Made by a program: the position numbers and the translations under genes | Notes under the pieces: generated by a model | The model's input: the letters and a program-made list of their open reading frames with translations, nothing else | Database searches by the model: none | Told to the model about the DNA's origin: nothing | Shown here: piece by piece, positions 26,623 to 38,858 of the stretch | Layout of the letters: every line of letters starts with the position of its first letter | Numbering within the stretch: the first letter of the stretch is position 1 | Assembly (NCBI RefSeq): GCF_022347765.1 | Contig: NZ_JAKRFZ010000009.1 | Coordinates: 1-64,000, forward strand | DNA from: Pseudoalteromonas sp. OOF1S-7 | Lineage (GTDB): Bacteria > Pseudomonadota > Gammaproteobacteria > Enterobacterales > Alteromonadaceae | Direction: 5' to 3' | Length of the DNA: 64,000 bases

Positions 26623-27378
26623 ATGAAAGAAGCAAATCGCGACACCACACACTTTGGTTATCAAACAGTAGCGACGCAGGAAAAGGCCTCTATGGTGGCT
26701 GACGTTTTCCACTCCGTGGCTGCAAAGTATGATGTGATGAATGACTTGATGTCATTTGGGATCCATCGCCTCTGGAAACGCCAGACCATCGCATGCTCCG
26801 GTGTTCGACAGGGTCACAAAGTACTGGATCTGGCCGGTGGGACCGGTGATCTGACCGCCAAATTCAGCGAGTTGGTGGGTGAATCTGGCCAGGTGATCCT
26901 GGGCGATATCAACGACTCTATGCTGCGGGTTGGCCGTGACAAGCTGCGCGATTTGGGTCGGGTTGGCAATATTGAGTATGTCCAGATGAACGCTGAAGCG
27001 CTGCCTTTCCCGGACAACAGTCTGGACGTGATCACCATCGCCTTTGGCTTGCGTAACGTCACAGATAAAGACAAAGCACTCCGTTCTATGTACCGGGTGT
27101 TGAAGCCAGGCGGCCGTTTACTGGTCCTGGAGTTTTCAAAAACAGACAACGAGGCGCTGTCTAAACTCTATGACTTTTACTCGTTTAACATACTACCAAC
27201 CATGGGCAAACTGGTTGCTAACGACAGTGAATCCTATCGTTACCTGGCGGAGTCAATTCGTATGCACCCGGATCAGGAAACGCTTAAGTTGATGATGGAA
27301 GAAGCCGGTTTTGAGCAGGCAAGCTACCAGAATCTTACTGGCGGTATCGTAGCACTTCACCGAGGCTTTAAATTCTAA
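26623..27378 (+). CDS. ubiE: Ubiquinone/menaquinone C-methyltransferase
   Basis: A SAM-dependent methyltransferase acting on the quinone ring in ubiquinone and menaquinone synthesis, at the inner membrane face. The 251-residue protein shows [20 protein letters not shown], the SAM loop [12 protein letters not shown] (about 68-79), AFGLRNVTD and [16 protein letters not shown], all UbiE hallmarks. It is first in the ubiE-ubiJ-ubiB run; ubiJ starts 22 bp downstream. Confidence 0.97.
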   Translation: MKEANRDTTHFGYQTVATQEKASMVADVFHSVAAKYDVMNDLMSFGIHRLWKRQTIACSGVRQGHKVLDLAGGTGDLTAKFSELVGESGQVILGDINDSMLRVGRDKLRDLGRVGNIEYVQMNAEALPFPDNSLDVITIAFGLRNVTDKDKALRSMYRVLKPGGRLLVLEFSKTDNEALSKLYDFYSFNILPTMGKLVANDSESYRYLAESIRMHPDQETLKLMMEEAGFEQASYQNLTGGIVALHRGFKF

Positions 27379-27400
27379 CTCCGGGAACAAAGGAAACTGT

Positions 27401-28018
27401 ATGTGGATCACGCTGCTCACAGCCGTTGCTGAAAGTGCACTGACACAGCTGCTGAACAAAGAACCAACCCTGGCCGTTCAGCTGGCCCCCACGCAGCATA
27501 AGACGTTGGCGATCACCTTAACCGACCTGAGTTTATGCTGTGCACTGCACTATGTCGGTGAACAGCAAGGTAAAGCGCGCTGTTTCGTGTACGGTAACTA
27601 TCAGGACCAGGCCGACTGCCACATCACTACAACTCTGTCAACGCTCGGGGAAATCTCCGATCCCAGTCAGTTAACACGCCTTATTCGAGAGGAAAAGCTG
27701 GATCTGGAAGGTGATTTGCAGCTGGCGCAAAGTTACAGTAAAGCCTTTGCTGGCCTGGATATCGACTGGGCAGAGCACCTCTCGACCCACCTTGGCGACG
27801 CCCCGGCCCAGCTGCTGGTCGGGCAATGCAAAAAGGCCACTCAACGTGGTGCCGGCCAACTCAACACACTGCAACGGACCGTCACACAATTGTGCCAGGA
27901 CGAACTAAAAGTCGCCGTTCACCCTCTGGAAGTCCGCCAATTTAAAATCCATACGCGACAGCTGGCACAACAACTGGCGGCACTGGAACAACGTATCAAC
28001 GCGTTAAGCGAATTATAA
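27401..28018 (+). CDS. ubiJ: Ubiquinone biosynthesis accessory factor UbiJ (SCP2 domain)
   Basis: A 205-residue protein between ubiE and ubiB, the conserved place of ubiJ (formerly yigP). The N-terminal part resembles an SCP2 lipid-binding domain; residues 170-205 form a coiled coil ([19 protein letters not shown]). In E. coli UbiJ works with UbiK in the soluble Ubi complex and binds quinone intermediates. The sequence is weakly conserved in this family, so the call leans on position and the SCP2/coiled-coil layout. ATG is preceded by AAAGGAA. Confidence 0.85.
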   Translation: MWITLLTAVAESALTQLLNKEPTLAVQLAPTQHKTLAITLTDLSLCCALHYVGEQQGKARCFVYGNYQDQADCHITTTLSTLGEISDPSQLTRLIREEKLDLEGDLQLAQSYSKAFAGLDIDWAEHLSTHLGDAPAQLLVGQCKKATQRGAGQLNTLQRTVTQLCQDELKVAVHPLEVRQFKIHTRQLAQQLAALEQRINALSEL

Positions 28019-28028
28019 GGAGCTGGAT

Positions 28029-29639
28029 TTGTCCATCGCTCGTCTGTATCAAATCGGTAAAACGTTTCTTAATTATGGCCTGGACGACCTGCTACCCAGG
28101 CAAAAGCAACCCTGGTATGCCCGGGCGGTAAGACGTAGTTTATTCTGGCTACCCAATCAACATCGCGACAAACCGCTCGGTGCGCGCCTCAGACTGGCGC
28201 TGCAAACATTGGGACCGGTGTGGGTCAAATTTGGCCAGATGCTCTCTACACGCCGCGACTTGCTTCCACCCGATATTGCCGAAGAGCTGGCCCTGTTGCA
28301 GGACAAAGTCGCGCCATTTCCCGGCGACCAAGCGCAGGCACTAATAGAAAAGGCACTGGGACTGGACAGCATAGACGATAGTTTTGTCGAATTTGAACAA
28401 ACACCATTGGCCTCAGCCTCTATTGCCCAGGTCCATTGCGCCAAACTGCTTGTCGACGACCAACTCAAAGAGGTGGTGGTCAAAGTCATTCGACCCAATA
28501 TCGAAAAACAAATCCTGGCCGATTTGTCTTTGATGGAACGCTTTGCCCACCTGCTGGCCAGCCTGATAAGCGCCGGACGTCGCCTGCGCCCGGTCGAAGT
28601 GGTCAGGGAATATCGTAAAACCCTGCTTGATGAACTCGACCTGATGCGTGAAGCGGCCAATGCCATCCAGCTCAGACGCAACTTTGAGGGCTCGGCGTCT
28701 CTCTATATCCCAGAAGTTTACAGTGATTATTCGAGACGCAATGTACTGGTCATGGAGCGTATTTACGGTATCCCCGTATCGGATACGGAAGCTCTCCTGG
28801 CGCAGGGCACCAATATGAAAGTGCTGGCTGAACGCGGTGTCGAAGTGTTTTTTACCCAGGTTTTTCGCGACAGTTTTTTCCATGCCGACATGCATCCGGG
28901 CAATATTTTTGTGTCACGTGAAAACCCTCACAACCCCCAGTATATTGGTATTGACTGCGGTATTGTTGGCACTTTGAATCGTGAAGACAAACGCTACCTG
29001 GCGGAAAACTTCATTGCCTTTTTCAACCGTGACTATCGCCAGGTCGCCCAGTTGCACGTCGACTCTGGCTGGGTGCCAGCAGATACTTGTGTTGAGGAAT
29101 TCGAGTTTGCCATTCGTACGGTTTGCGAACCAATTTTTAACAAGCCACTGGCCGAAATTTCGTTCGGCCATGTACTGGTCAATCTATTCAACACCGCACG
29201 ACGCTTCAATATGGAAGTGCAGCCACAGTTGGTATTACTGCAAAAAACCCTGTTATATGTAGAAGGCCTGGGCCGACAGCTATACCCGCAGTTAGATCTC
29301 TGGAAAACCGCTAAGCCTTTTTTAGAAAAGTGGGTACAGGATCAGGTAGGGCCGCTGGCTGTGGCAAAGAAACTCTATACCAATTTGCCTTTTTGGGCTG
29401 AGAAAATGCCTGAGCTACCCGATCTTATCTATCAGAATTTGAAACGCAGCCAACGCCAGACCATATCCGTTACGCAACAAAGTCCTGCAGACACACGTGC
29501 CCTGCTACTTGGTATTGCCTCAGCTGCGTTCACAATTGTGGCCGGGTTATGCTTTATTGACGAGCGCCAGCTGGCCAGCAGCGTCTGCGCGGCACTGGCA
29601 ATTGCAATATTTATCAAAGCATGGCGTAAAACAGGGTGA
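28029..29639 (+). CDS. ubiB: ABC1-family kinase-like protein UbiB
   Basis: A 536-residue atypical kinase-like ATPase needed for ubiquinone synthesis, anchored to the inner membrane by two C-terminal helices (about 495-535). The KxGQ motif ([17 protein letters not shown]), the Ala-rich loop replacement ASIAQVH, and [21 protein letters not shown] in the catalytic region are typical of the ABC1/UbiB group. The start is TTG at 28029, supported by AAGGAG 6-7 nt upstream; no ATG fits the conserved N-terminus. It is 10 bp after ubiJ and thus in the same operon. Confidence 0.95.
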   Translation: MSIARLYQIGKTFLNYGLDDLLPRQKQPWYARAVRRSLFWLPNQHRDKPLGARLRLALQTLGPVWVKFGQMLSTRRDLLPPDIAEELALLQDKVAPFPGDQAQALIEKALGLDSIDDSFVEFEQTPLASASIAQVHCAKLLVDDQLKEVVVKVIRPNIEKQILADLSLMERFAHLLASLISAGRRLRPVEVVREYRKTLLDELDLMREAANAIQLRRNFEGSASLYIPEVYSDYSRRNVLVMERIYGIPVSDTEALLAQGTNMKVLAERGVEVFFTQVFRDSFFHADMHPGNIFVSRENPHNPQYIGIDCGIVGTLNREDKRYLAENFIAFFNRDYRQVAQLHVDSGWVPADTCVEEFEFAIRTVCEPIFNKPLAEISFGHVLVNLFNTARRFNMEVQPQLVLLQKTLLYVEGLGRQLYPQLDLWKTAKPFLEKWVQDQVGPLAVAKKLYTNLPFWAEKMPELPDLIYQNLKRSQRQTISVTQQSPADTRALLLGIASAAFTIVAGLCFIDERQLASSVCAALAIAIFIKAWRKTG

Positions 29640-29657
29640 TATTTTACACACTCGGCG

Positions 29658-29663
29658 TATAAT
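29658..29663 (+). promoter_or_regulatory. Possible -10 element of the tat operon
   Basis: A perfect TATAAT lies 37 bp before tatA, in the 60-bp gap after ubiB. No good -35 stands 16-18 bp upstream, so this would be a weak or activated promoter; tatABC may also be read from ubiE. Confidence 0.35.
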
Positions 29664-29699
29664 CTTTCTTAATTCAATAACACATAAAGTGGAGTCGAC

Positions 29700-29945
29700 A
29701 TGGGTTTTGGTGGTATCAGTATTTGGCAGTTGCTTATCATTCTGGCCATTATCGTGCTGTTGTTCGGAACAAAAAAGCTACGCGGCATTGGCAGTGATTT
29801 AGGCAATGCGGTAAAGGGCTTTAAAAACGCAGTGTCTGAAGACGAAGAAGAAAAAAAGTCGGACAAAGCGGATAGCAAAGAGCAGCTGACCGATCAGGCT
29901 GCACAAGCTAAAACAGCTGGCGAAAAAGAAAAAGACAAGGTGTGA
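29700..29945 (+). CDS. tatA: Sec-independent protein translocase subunit TatA
   Basis: An 81-residue pore-forming subunit of the twin-arginine translocase in the inner membrane. It has a short N-terminal transmembrane helix ([20 protein letters not shown]), the FGxxKLR hinge ([21 protein letters not shown]), then an amphipathic helix and an acidic/lysine-rich tail. ATG is preceded by GTGGAG. tatB starts 6 bp later. Confidence 0.97.
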   Translation: MGFGGISIWQLLIILAIIVLLFGTKKLRGIGSDLGNAVKGFKNAVSEDEEEKKSDKADSKEQLTDQAAQAKTAGEKEKDKV

Positions 29946-29951
29946 TCTGAC

Positions 29952-30284
29952 ATGGGGATGTGGGAACTCGTCGTGGTGTTGATCGTGGGGTTAGTTGTGC
30001 TCGGGCCGGAACGCCTGCCAGTTGCTATCAGAACGGTCAGCCGTTGGATCAACACGGTCAAATCTGTTGCTAACTCCGTCAAAGCGGAAGTCAGTGAAGA
30101 GCTGAGAGTACACGAGTTGCATAGCAACCTGAAAAAAGCCGAAGAACAAGGTCTGGATAATATTTCTCCGGCACTTAAGCAATCGGTAGAAGAGTTGCAG
30201 CGCGCGGCAGAATCGGTGCGCCATAGCTACAGTAAGTCCCCAGATACGTCGAAAAACGACAAAGATCCGTCCTCTCAAAACTAA
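29952..30284 (+). CDS. tatB: Sec-independent protein translocase subunit TatB
   Basis: A 110-residue subunit that forms the twin-arginine signal receptor with TatC. The N-terminal helix MGMWELVVVLIVGLVVLGPE contains the glutamate and LGPERLP hinge typical of TatB; a long amphipathic helix and polar tail follow. It lies between tatA and tatC in the usual order. Confidence 0.96.
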   Translation: MGMWELVVVLIVGLVVLGPERLPVAIRTVSRWINTVKSVANSVKAEVSEELRVHELHSNLKKAEEQGLDNISPALKQSVEELQRAAESVRHSYSKSPDTSKNDKDPSSQN

Positions 30285-30302
30285 CCGTTTACGAGTTATT
30301 GC

Positions 30303-31049
30303 ATGTCAGATATGACAAACAGTGGCTTCATTGGCCACCTTATTGAGCTTAGAAACCGTCTGATCAAGGCGCTGCTAAGTATTCTGATCATCTTTGTTTC
30401 TTTGGTCTATTTTGCCAATGATATCTACGCGTTTGTGGCAGCCCCGCTGGTTGAGAGCCTGCCGGCAAACAGCACTATGATAGCCACGGATGTCACGGCC
30501 CCCTTCTTTGCCCCGTTTAAGCTGACTCTTTTTGTGGCACTGTTTTTGGCGGTGCCGATGATCCTGCATCAAATCTGGGGATTCCTGGCACCGGGTTTGT
30601 ATCAGCACGAAAAACGCATGCTGATGCCCATTCTGCTGTCCAGTATACTGCTGTTTTACGCCGGAATTGCCTTTTGTTATTTTGTCGTCATGCCCATCAT
30701 ACTCGGCTTTTTCACTGCCGTGGGCCCAGATATGATGACCCTTTCGCCGGATATCAGCAGTTATCTGGGCTTTATTTTAAAGTTGTTTTTTGCCTTTGGT
30801 GTCGCGTTTGAAATACCGGTTGCCATTATGTTGCTGTGCTGGAGTGGTGTCACCACCACCGAAAGCCTGGCACAAAAACGCCCCTACATCATAGTCGGTG
30901 TGTTTGTGGTCGCCATGTTTTTAACCCCACCGGATGTGTTATCACAAACTCTGCTGGCGGTACCCATGGCACTGCTGTTTGAAGTGGGCTTACTGTTAGC
31001 CAGACTGTACAGCAAAAAGCCAGTTGCTGAGGAAGAGCCCCATGAATAA
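30303..31049 (+). CDS. tatC: Sec-independent protein translocase subunit TatC
   Basis: A 248-residue inner-membrane protein with six transmembrane helices; it binds twin-arginine signal peptides. The N-terminal GFIGHLIELRNRLIKAL contains the conserved HLxELRxR cytoplasmic motif, with FFAPFKLTLFVALFLAVPMI and LGFILKLFFAFGVAFEIPV further on. The last codons overlap the start of the next gene by 8 nt. Confidence 0.97.
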   Translation: MSDMTNSGFIGHLIELRNRLIKALLSILIIFVSLVYFANDIYAFVAAPLVESLPANSTMIATDVTAPFFAPFKLTLFVALFLAVPMILHQIWGFLAPGLYQHEKRMLMPILLSSILLFYAGIAFCYFVVMPIILGFFTAVGPDMMTLSPDISSYLGFILKLFFAFGVAFEIPVAIMLLCWSGVTTTESLAQKRPYIIVGVFVVAMFLTPPDVLSQTLLAVPMALLFEVGLLLARLYSKKPVAEEEPHE

Positions 31050-31509
31050 CCCTTTACTCGTGCTGATCGGCACGCTTGTTTTGAGCTCGATATTTGGCGC
31101 ACAGCCGGCCCAGGCAAAAAGTAAACTTGTCCACAAGTTACAGATGTGCAGCCAGCAACAAAACGACGCCCAACGCCTGAGTTGCTACGACACGCTGGCA
31201 GCTGACTATGCCAGTAAGCAGCACAGGACGCGTTCTCAGGCCCCCATATCTCCCCCGGAGTCGTTTGGCCTGGAGCACAAAAAAGAGCAAGATCAGGTCA
31301 TTAGCGCGACCGTGTCCGAAGTCAGTAAATCCGCCAACGGACAGCGCCGCTTTACACTCGATAATCAACAGCGCTGGCAACAGATAGGCACCCACGCTTT
31401 TTTTGCTAAAAAAGGGGACACAGTGATCATTCGCCGTGGTTCATTCAACTCTTTCATCATGCTAAAAGAGGGCTCAAACCGCTCTGTTAAAGTGCGCAGG
31501 GTGGACTAG
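31042..31509 (+). CDS. Small exported protein of unknown function in the tat operon
   Basis: I do not recognise a characterised family. The 155-residue protein has a Sec signal peptide (about 1-23, ending PAQA). The mature N-terminus carries LQMCSQQQNDAQRLSCYDTL, a Cx(10)CYD-type motif found in several small periplasmic proteins and likely forming a disulphide; the C-terminal half is beta-rich (RFTLDNQQRWQQIG, GDTVIIRRGSFNSFIML). I chose ATG 31042, with AGGAAG 6 nt upstream, inside the tatC end, rather than the longer frame from 31024. It ends right before the tatD ATG, so it is co-transcribed with tatC and tatD. Confidence 0.75.
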   Translation: MNNPLLVLIGTLVLSSIFGAQPAQAKSKLVHKLQMCSQQQNDAQRLSCYDTLAADYASKQHRTRSQAPISPPESFGLEHKKEQDQVISATVSEVSKSANGQRRFTLDNQQRWQQIGTHAFFAKKGDTVIIRRGSFNSFIMLKEGSNRSVKVRRVD

Positions 31510-32297
31510 ATGACGACTTTTATTGATGCCGGAGTCAACCTGACCAGTACCCAATTTGACACCGACCGCGCAGCTGTCCTGGCACGTGCTACTGACCAGG
31601 GCGTTGAGTCTATGCTGCTGATTGGTTGTGACTTACTCACCAGTGAACAGAGCCTGGCGCTGGCACAACAATATGACTTGCATGCCACCGCAGGCGTTCA
31701 CCCTCATGACGCAAAAGACGTGCCGGATGATTTCATCGCTCAGCTGCGCAGCCTGGCGACCCAGGACCATGTGGTTGCCATTGGTGAATGCGGGCTTGAC
31801 TTTAATCGTGACTATTCACCACGCCCGGTACAGCAACTGATCTGTGGCGTTCAGCTGGAGCTGGCGCAAACACTCGATATGCCAGTGTATCTACATGAAC
31901 GTGAGGCCTTTGATACGCTCAGTGCCATGCTGGATGAATTTTCCCTGCGTGGTGTTTTACATTGCTTTACTGGTGATAGGCGCGCTCTACGTCACTATCT
32001 GGATTATGGCCTTATGATTGGCCTGACGGGCTGGTTGTGCGATGAGCGTCGGGGTGAAACCTTACGGGAGCTGGTACGCTATATTCCCCAGGATCGGATC
32101 CTGCTGGAAACCGATGCGCCCTTTTTGCTGCCCAGAACACTCACGCCCAAGCCTAAGTCTCGTCGTAATGAACCTGCTTATTTGCCAGAAATAGCGCATC
32201 ATGTCGCTGCGCTTAAAGGCCTTTCCCTGACACAGCTGGCCCAACAAACCAGCGAGAACTTCAGCGCACTATTCTTAGCCTCAGGGAAAATAGGCTA

Positions 32298-32298
<1 letters not shown>
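31510..32298 (+). CDS. tatD: TatD-family metal-dependent DNase
   Basis: A 262-residue TIM-barrel hydrolase with 3'-5' exonuclease activity in E. coli TatD; it is not needed for Tat transport despite the name. Motifs: FIDAGVNLTSTQF at the N-terminus, AGVHPHDAK, IGECGLDFNRDYS (metal-bridging glutamate), LHCFTGD, IGLTGWLCDERRG and LLETDAPFLLPR. It is the DIGVNLTS-type TatD rather than YcfH or YjjV. It is placed between the tatC neighbour and a GGDEF gene whose ATG overlaps its stop (TAATG). Confidence 0.95.
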
Positions 32299-35151
<2,853 letters not shown>

Positions 35152-35167
35152 ATAATTGGCAATTATT

Positions 35168-35197
35168 AAAAAAGGAGCAATAAATTGCTCCTTTTTT
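35168..35197 (+). terminator. Rho-independent terminator after hemB
   Basis: A 13-bp stem AAAAAAGGAGCAA / TTGCTCCTTTTTT with a TAAA loop, 16 nt after the hemB stop. It closes the tat-hemB run. Confidence 0.92.
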
Positions 35198-35217
35198 ACA
35201 TTTTTCTGATTAACATT

Positions 35218-35235
35218 GTGTCATTTTTGTGTAAC
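35218..35235 (+). promoter_or_regulatory. Possible Pho box upstream of the secreted nuclease
   Basis: Two 7-mers, GTGTCAT and GTGTAAC, stand 11 bp apart with a TTTT spacer, the geometry of a PhoB box (CTGTCAT-N4-CTGTCAT). The first matches 6/7 and the second only 4/7, so the call is tentative. It lies 57 bp before the nuclease start. Phosphate control would make sense for an enzyme that harvests DNA. Confidence 0.35.
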
Positions 35236-35291
35236 ATACCCCCCGTAAGCTTATGTACCCATTTGGGTTTAAACTACACACGGGAAAAACC

Positions 35292-38030
35292 ATGATAAAA
35301 ACAAAATTCACTCCACTGGCGCTCCTTGTGGCCGCCGCAACCGCGCCTGTGCAGGCGCAGGTCATCATGTCTGAGTACATTGAAGGTAGCTCAAATAACA
35401 AAGCCGTCGAGCTCTTCAATACTTCGGAAAACGCAATATCGCTGGATGGCTACACGCTAAGCTACTACTCCAATGGTGGCACCGATCCATCCAATACCAT
35501 AGAGCTAAGCGGTGAAATCGCAGCAGGCGGTACGTATGTCATCGCAAACAGCAGCGCAGTTGATACCGTATTAAGCGCCGCGCAACTGGCGACAGGCGGC
35601 AGCTGGTACAATGGTGACGATGCAATTGTACTGCGTAATGGCGATACGGTACTGGACAGCTTTGGTCAGGTTGGTTTTGACCCGGGCAGCAGCTGGGAAA
35701 ACAATGGCGTTGCAACAAAAGACAAAACACTGCGTCGCAACCTGGACGTCACGAGCGGCCGTACAGCCTTTGACGCAGCCTTTGACCCGAGCGCTGAGTG
35801 GACCCAATTCGACAAAGACGATTTCTCAGGCCTGGGCAGCCACAGTGGCGACACCGGTGGTGGTGACGATGGCGGTGATGATGGCGACAAGCCAGAACCT
35901 CTCGTGTGTGGTGAAGCAGCGACAGCCATCAACGCAATTCAGGGCAGCACCGATGAGAGCCCGCTGAAAGACCAACTCGTGACGATTGAAGCGGTTGTCA
36001 CTGCGGACCTGCAAGCTGACGACCAGCTTAAGGGCTTTTTTGTTCAGTCGCTGACAGCGGATATGGACGCAGACAGCATGACTTCAGAAGGTCTGTTTGT
36101 ATACTACCAAGATGTCGATGTAAAAGTCGGTGATCAGGTTCGCGTTCAGGGTACTGTTCAGGAATTCTACAACGCGACTCAATTAGGTAATGTCACTCAG
36201 CTTGAAATTTGTGGCACTGCCGATGTTCAGGCGCAAATGCTGACTCTGCCAGTCAGTGAAGTCAGCGATCTGGAGGCCGTAGAAGGCATGCTGGTTAGCC
36301 TGTCAAATGAAATGGTGGTCGCAGACACCTACAACCTGGGTCGCTATGGTGAAGTAGGCCTGGCAACCGAGCGCCTGTATCAGGGCACGCAACTGGCGAT
36401 GCCAGGCGATAAAGCCAATGAACTGGAAGCAGAAAACGAGAAAAAATTCCTGCTAATGGATGATGGTTCAACTGTTCAGAACCCGGACGTCATCCCTTAT
36501 CCAAGCACAGGTCTGGATGCCTATAAAACCATCCGCCTGGGCGACACAGTCACCAACCTGGAAGGGGTCATTGCATATAGCTTTGGCAAGTACCGCCTGA
36601 ACCCAACTACAGCACCCACTTTCAATAACACCAATGAGCGTACAGAAGCGCCTGAGCTCAAAGGTGAAGGTGATCTGCGCATCGCCAGCTTCAACGTACT
36701 TAACTACTTCAATGGCGATGGTCAGGGCAACGGCTTCCCAACCCCTCGTGGTGCAGACACTGCAGAAGAACTGGAGCGCCAGGAAGCGAAGCTTGTGTCT
36801 GCCATCACAGCACTGGATGCCGACGTGATAGGCCTCATGGAGCTTGAGAATGACGGATTTGGTGAACACAGCGCGATTGCCGATCTGGTCAACGCCATCA
36901 ATGCAGAATCTGAGTACACCTATGCTTACGTCGACTTCAATGCCGACAAAATCGGTACTGACGATATCACTACAGGCATTATCTATCGTACTGACACAGT
37001 GGAAGAGGCCGGTACGGCCAGCTTTACGACCGTTGCGCCATTTGACTACAGCAACCGCCCTCCAACAGCTCAGAGCTTCCGAAAGCTGGACAACAACGAA
37101 GAGTTTACCGTTGCCGTTGCACACCTGAAATCGAAAGGCTGTGGCAGTGCAGACGGCGATAATGCAGATCAGGGCGATGGTCAGGGCTGCTGGAATGTTA
37201 TTCGTACTCAAGGAGCAACTGCATTTGCGCAGTGGCTGGCAACCAACCCAACGGGCAACGAAGATGAAGACGTGATCCTGGTTGGTGATATGAACGCCTA
37301 TGCAATGGAAGATCCAATGCGTGCCTTTGCAGATAAAGGTCTGAGCAATGTGATGACGCACCTGGATGGCAATACGAAAAGTTATTCTTACAACTTTTCT
37401 GGTCGCCTGGGTAGCCTGGACCATGCTGTAGCCTCTGCTCCGTTGCTTGCGAAAGTGACCGATGCAACAGACTGGCACATCAACGCGGATGAGCCGCGTA
37501 TGTTGGATTACAACACAGAGTACCGCACTGACGCACAAATTGCAGAGCTCTATGCAAACCACGCCTATCGTGCCTCAGATCACGACCCTGTGATTGTAGA
37601 AATCAAAACAGTTGCTGCCGAACCGCCCGTTGATCCACGCCCAGTGATTGAAGCCGGTCAGCACTTTGAGGTAGAAGAAAATACCCCGATCAACACCGCA
37701 ATTGGCACACTAAAATTCTCAGATGCCGATGCAGATGTCACACCGGTTGAGCGTTTCATTGTGACTGGCACCCGTGCCATCACCATCAATGAAGTGGGTC
37801 AGGTTGTGGTCGCCAGTGAATTGGATTACGAGTTCGATAACCGAATCGAGTTTATGGTTCAGGCACAAGACAGTGCAGGTAACCTGTCAGAACAAGTTCA
37901 GGTGATCGTCAACGTGAAGGACGTCAAACAAGGCGATGACAACGATGGTGACGATGATGACTCAGGCAGCTTTGGCTGGTTAGCCCTGTTTGCAGCGCCA
38001 CTGGCACTGCTGCGTCGTCGCACAAAATAA
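35292..38030 (+). CDS. ExeM/Xds-like secreted endonuclease/exonuclease with GlyGly-CTERM-like tail
   Basis: A 912-residue secreted nuclease that probably degrades extracellular DNA. Order: Sec signal peptide (about 1-23, PVQAQ); lamin-tail domain (about 25-170, MSEYIEGSSNNKAVELFN); Asp/Gly linker; OB-fold-like domain (about 200-310); endonuclease/exonuclease/phosphatase domain (about 440-780) with IASFNVLNYFN, VIGLMELEND, VAHLKSKGCG, LVGDMNAYAMEDP, GSLDHAVAS and ASDHDPVIVE; cadherin-like domain (about 790-890); and a C-terminal SGSFGWLALFAAPLALLRRR segment resembling GlyGly-CTERM sorting signals cut by rhombosortase. ATG 35292 gives a proper signal peptide; the longer frame from 35253 puts 13 extra residues before it. 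Confidence 0.9.
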   Translation: MIKTKFTPLALLVAAATAPVQAQVIMSEYIEGSSNNKAVELFNTSENAISLDGYTLSYYSNGGTDPSNTIELSGEIAAGGTYVIANSSAVDTVLSAAQLATGGSWYNGDDAIVLRNGDTVLDSFGQVGFDPGSSWENNGVATKDKTLRRNLDVTSGRTAFDAAFDPSAEWTQFDKDDFSGLGSHSGDTGGGDDGGDDGDKPEPLVCGEAATAINAIQGSTDESPLKDQLVTIEAVVTADLQADDQLKGFFVQSLTADMDADSMTSEGLFVYYQDVDVKVGDQVRVQGTVQEFYNATQLGNVTQLEICGTADVQAQMLTLPVSEVSDLEAVEGMLVSLSNEMVVADTYNLGRYGEVGLATERLYQGTQLAMPGDKANELEAENEKKFLLMDDGSTVQNPDVIPYPSTGLDAYKTIRLGDTVTNLEGVIAYSFGKYRLNPTTAPTFNNTNERTEAPELKGEGDLRIASFNVLNYFNGDGQGNGFPTPRGADTAEELERQEAKLVSAITALDADVIGLMELENDGFGEHSAIADLVNAINAESEYTYAYVDFNADKIGTDDITTGIIYRTDTVEEAGTASFTTVAPFDYSNRPPTAQSFRKLDNNEEFTVAVAHLKSKGCGSADGDNADQGDGQGCWNVIRTQGATAFAQWLATNPTGNEDEDVILVGDMNAYAMEDPMRAFADKGLSNVMTHLDGNTKSYSYNFSGRLGSLDHAVASAPLLAKVTDATDWHINADEPRMLDYNTEYRTDAQIAELYANHAYRASDHDPVIVEIKTVAAEPPVDPRPVIEAGQHFEVEENTPINTAIGTLKFSDADADVTPVERFIVTGTRAITINEVGQVVVASELDYEFDNRIEFMVQAQDSAGNLSEQVQVIVNVKDVKQGDDNDGDDDDSGSFGWLALFAAPLALLRRRTK

Positions 38031-38093
38031 GTGTGAATGTGATGGCTTAAGTATGTATAAGTGCTTAAGCCATAGCCGCTTTAAATAAAATAA

Positions 38094-38119
38094 AAAAATG
38101 CGCCTTACGGCGCATTTTT
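38094..38119 (+). terminator. Rho-independent terminator after the nuclease gene
   Basis: An 11-bp stem AAAAATGCGCC / GGCGCATTTTT with a TTAC loop. A second inverted repeat TGGCTTAAG / CTTAAGCCA at 38043-38072 lies between it and the stop codon. Confidence 0.9.
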
Positions 38120-38166
38120 GTTTGCTCTCAGTTTTATATCCGTTCACCAGGTGAATGGATATGCCA

Positions 38167-38589
38167 TCAGGCTTTTGCGTGATGGCTTTTTTCTGATATT
38201 GGCACCGATAACACCTGTGCGGCTCTGCTTAACTCAGCATCATCAATAGACCAATACGGAAAGGACAATCTTCGGTTATTCTTAAGAACAACTTTCAAAC
38301 ATTGCAATGGACCCAGCTTTTGTAGTTCCAGTGACGCTATTTCGTCTGCATGCACATACTGTGTTTTCACCCATGTGCGGTAACAAATTCCTGCTTTATC
38401 AATATGTACAAACCGCTTGTCAGTGAGTGTCATTAGCACAATCAAGCCAACACTCGCCAGCGACAGAACCATCAGTGATGAGGCAACACTATTCAGGGCC
38501 ACTAAGTTCATCATCACATAACACAACGAAATACCACACACTGTGGCCAAGACGGCAAACCAGCTGATATCCAAATCTATGGTTCTCAT
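38167..38589 (-). CDS. Small membrane protein of unknown function
   Basis: A 140-residue protein not assignable to a known gene. Two transmembrane helices (about 10-30 and 35-55) are followed by a cytoplasmic beta-rich domain (about 58-125; KRFVHIDKAGICYRTW, CLKVVLKNNRRLSFPYWSI), a pattern like bacterial PH-type domains that follow a two-helix anchor. ATG is preceded by GGGAGGT 5-6 nt upstream, a strong ribosome-binding site. It is transcribed alone, convergent with the nuclease gene. Confidence 0.7.
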   Translation of the reverse strand: MRTIDLDISWFAVLATVCGISLCYVMMNLVALNSVASSLMVLSLASVGLIVLMTLTDKRFVHIDKAGICYRTWVKTQYVHADEIASLELQKLGPLQCLKVVLKNNRRLSFPYWSIDDAELSRAAQVLSVPISEKSHHAKA

Positions 38590-38812
38590 GAGTACCTCCC
38601 AATTTTACTCAATGTTTAGCGGAATCGACTGACTCCGGGCTCTAATGATAAAGTTGCAAAGTCCCTAAATCAAGTCCGTTTATGTAATTTTTAGCAATAG
38701 TTTCGCATACTGGCAGAGGAAAAATGACGACATGATTTTATTTATATTTTTACCTCAAATGGCACCGATAAACTGTATGGCTGTACAATCTGACCGAGGA
38801 ATTCCAGCCATT

Positions 38813-38840
38813 AAAAAAGGCCGCAAATGCGGCCTTTTTT
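38813..38840. terminator. Bidirectional-type terminator after fusA2
   Basis: A 12-bp stem AAAAAAGGCCGC / GCGGCCTTTTTT with an AAAT loop. It is symmetric, so a T run follows the stem on either strand; it ends the leftward EF-G transcript. Confidence 0.92.
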
Positions 38841-38858
38841 CAGAAATCGGTCAACTAA

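Noticed and set aside
36468..37562. A 364-codon open frame antisense to the nuclease gene
   Set aside because: It is the shadow of a well-supported nuclease coding frame with recognisable motifs; the antisense translation has no domain and is rich in cysteine and histidine in a random manner.
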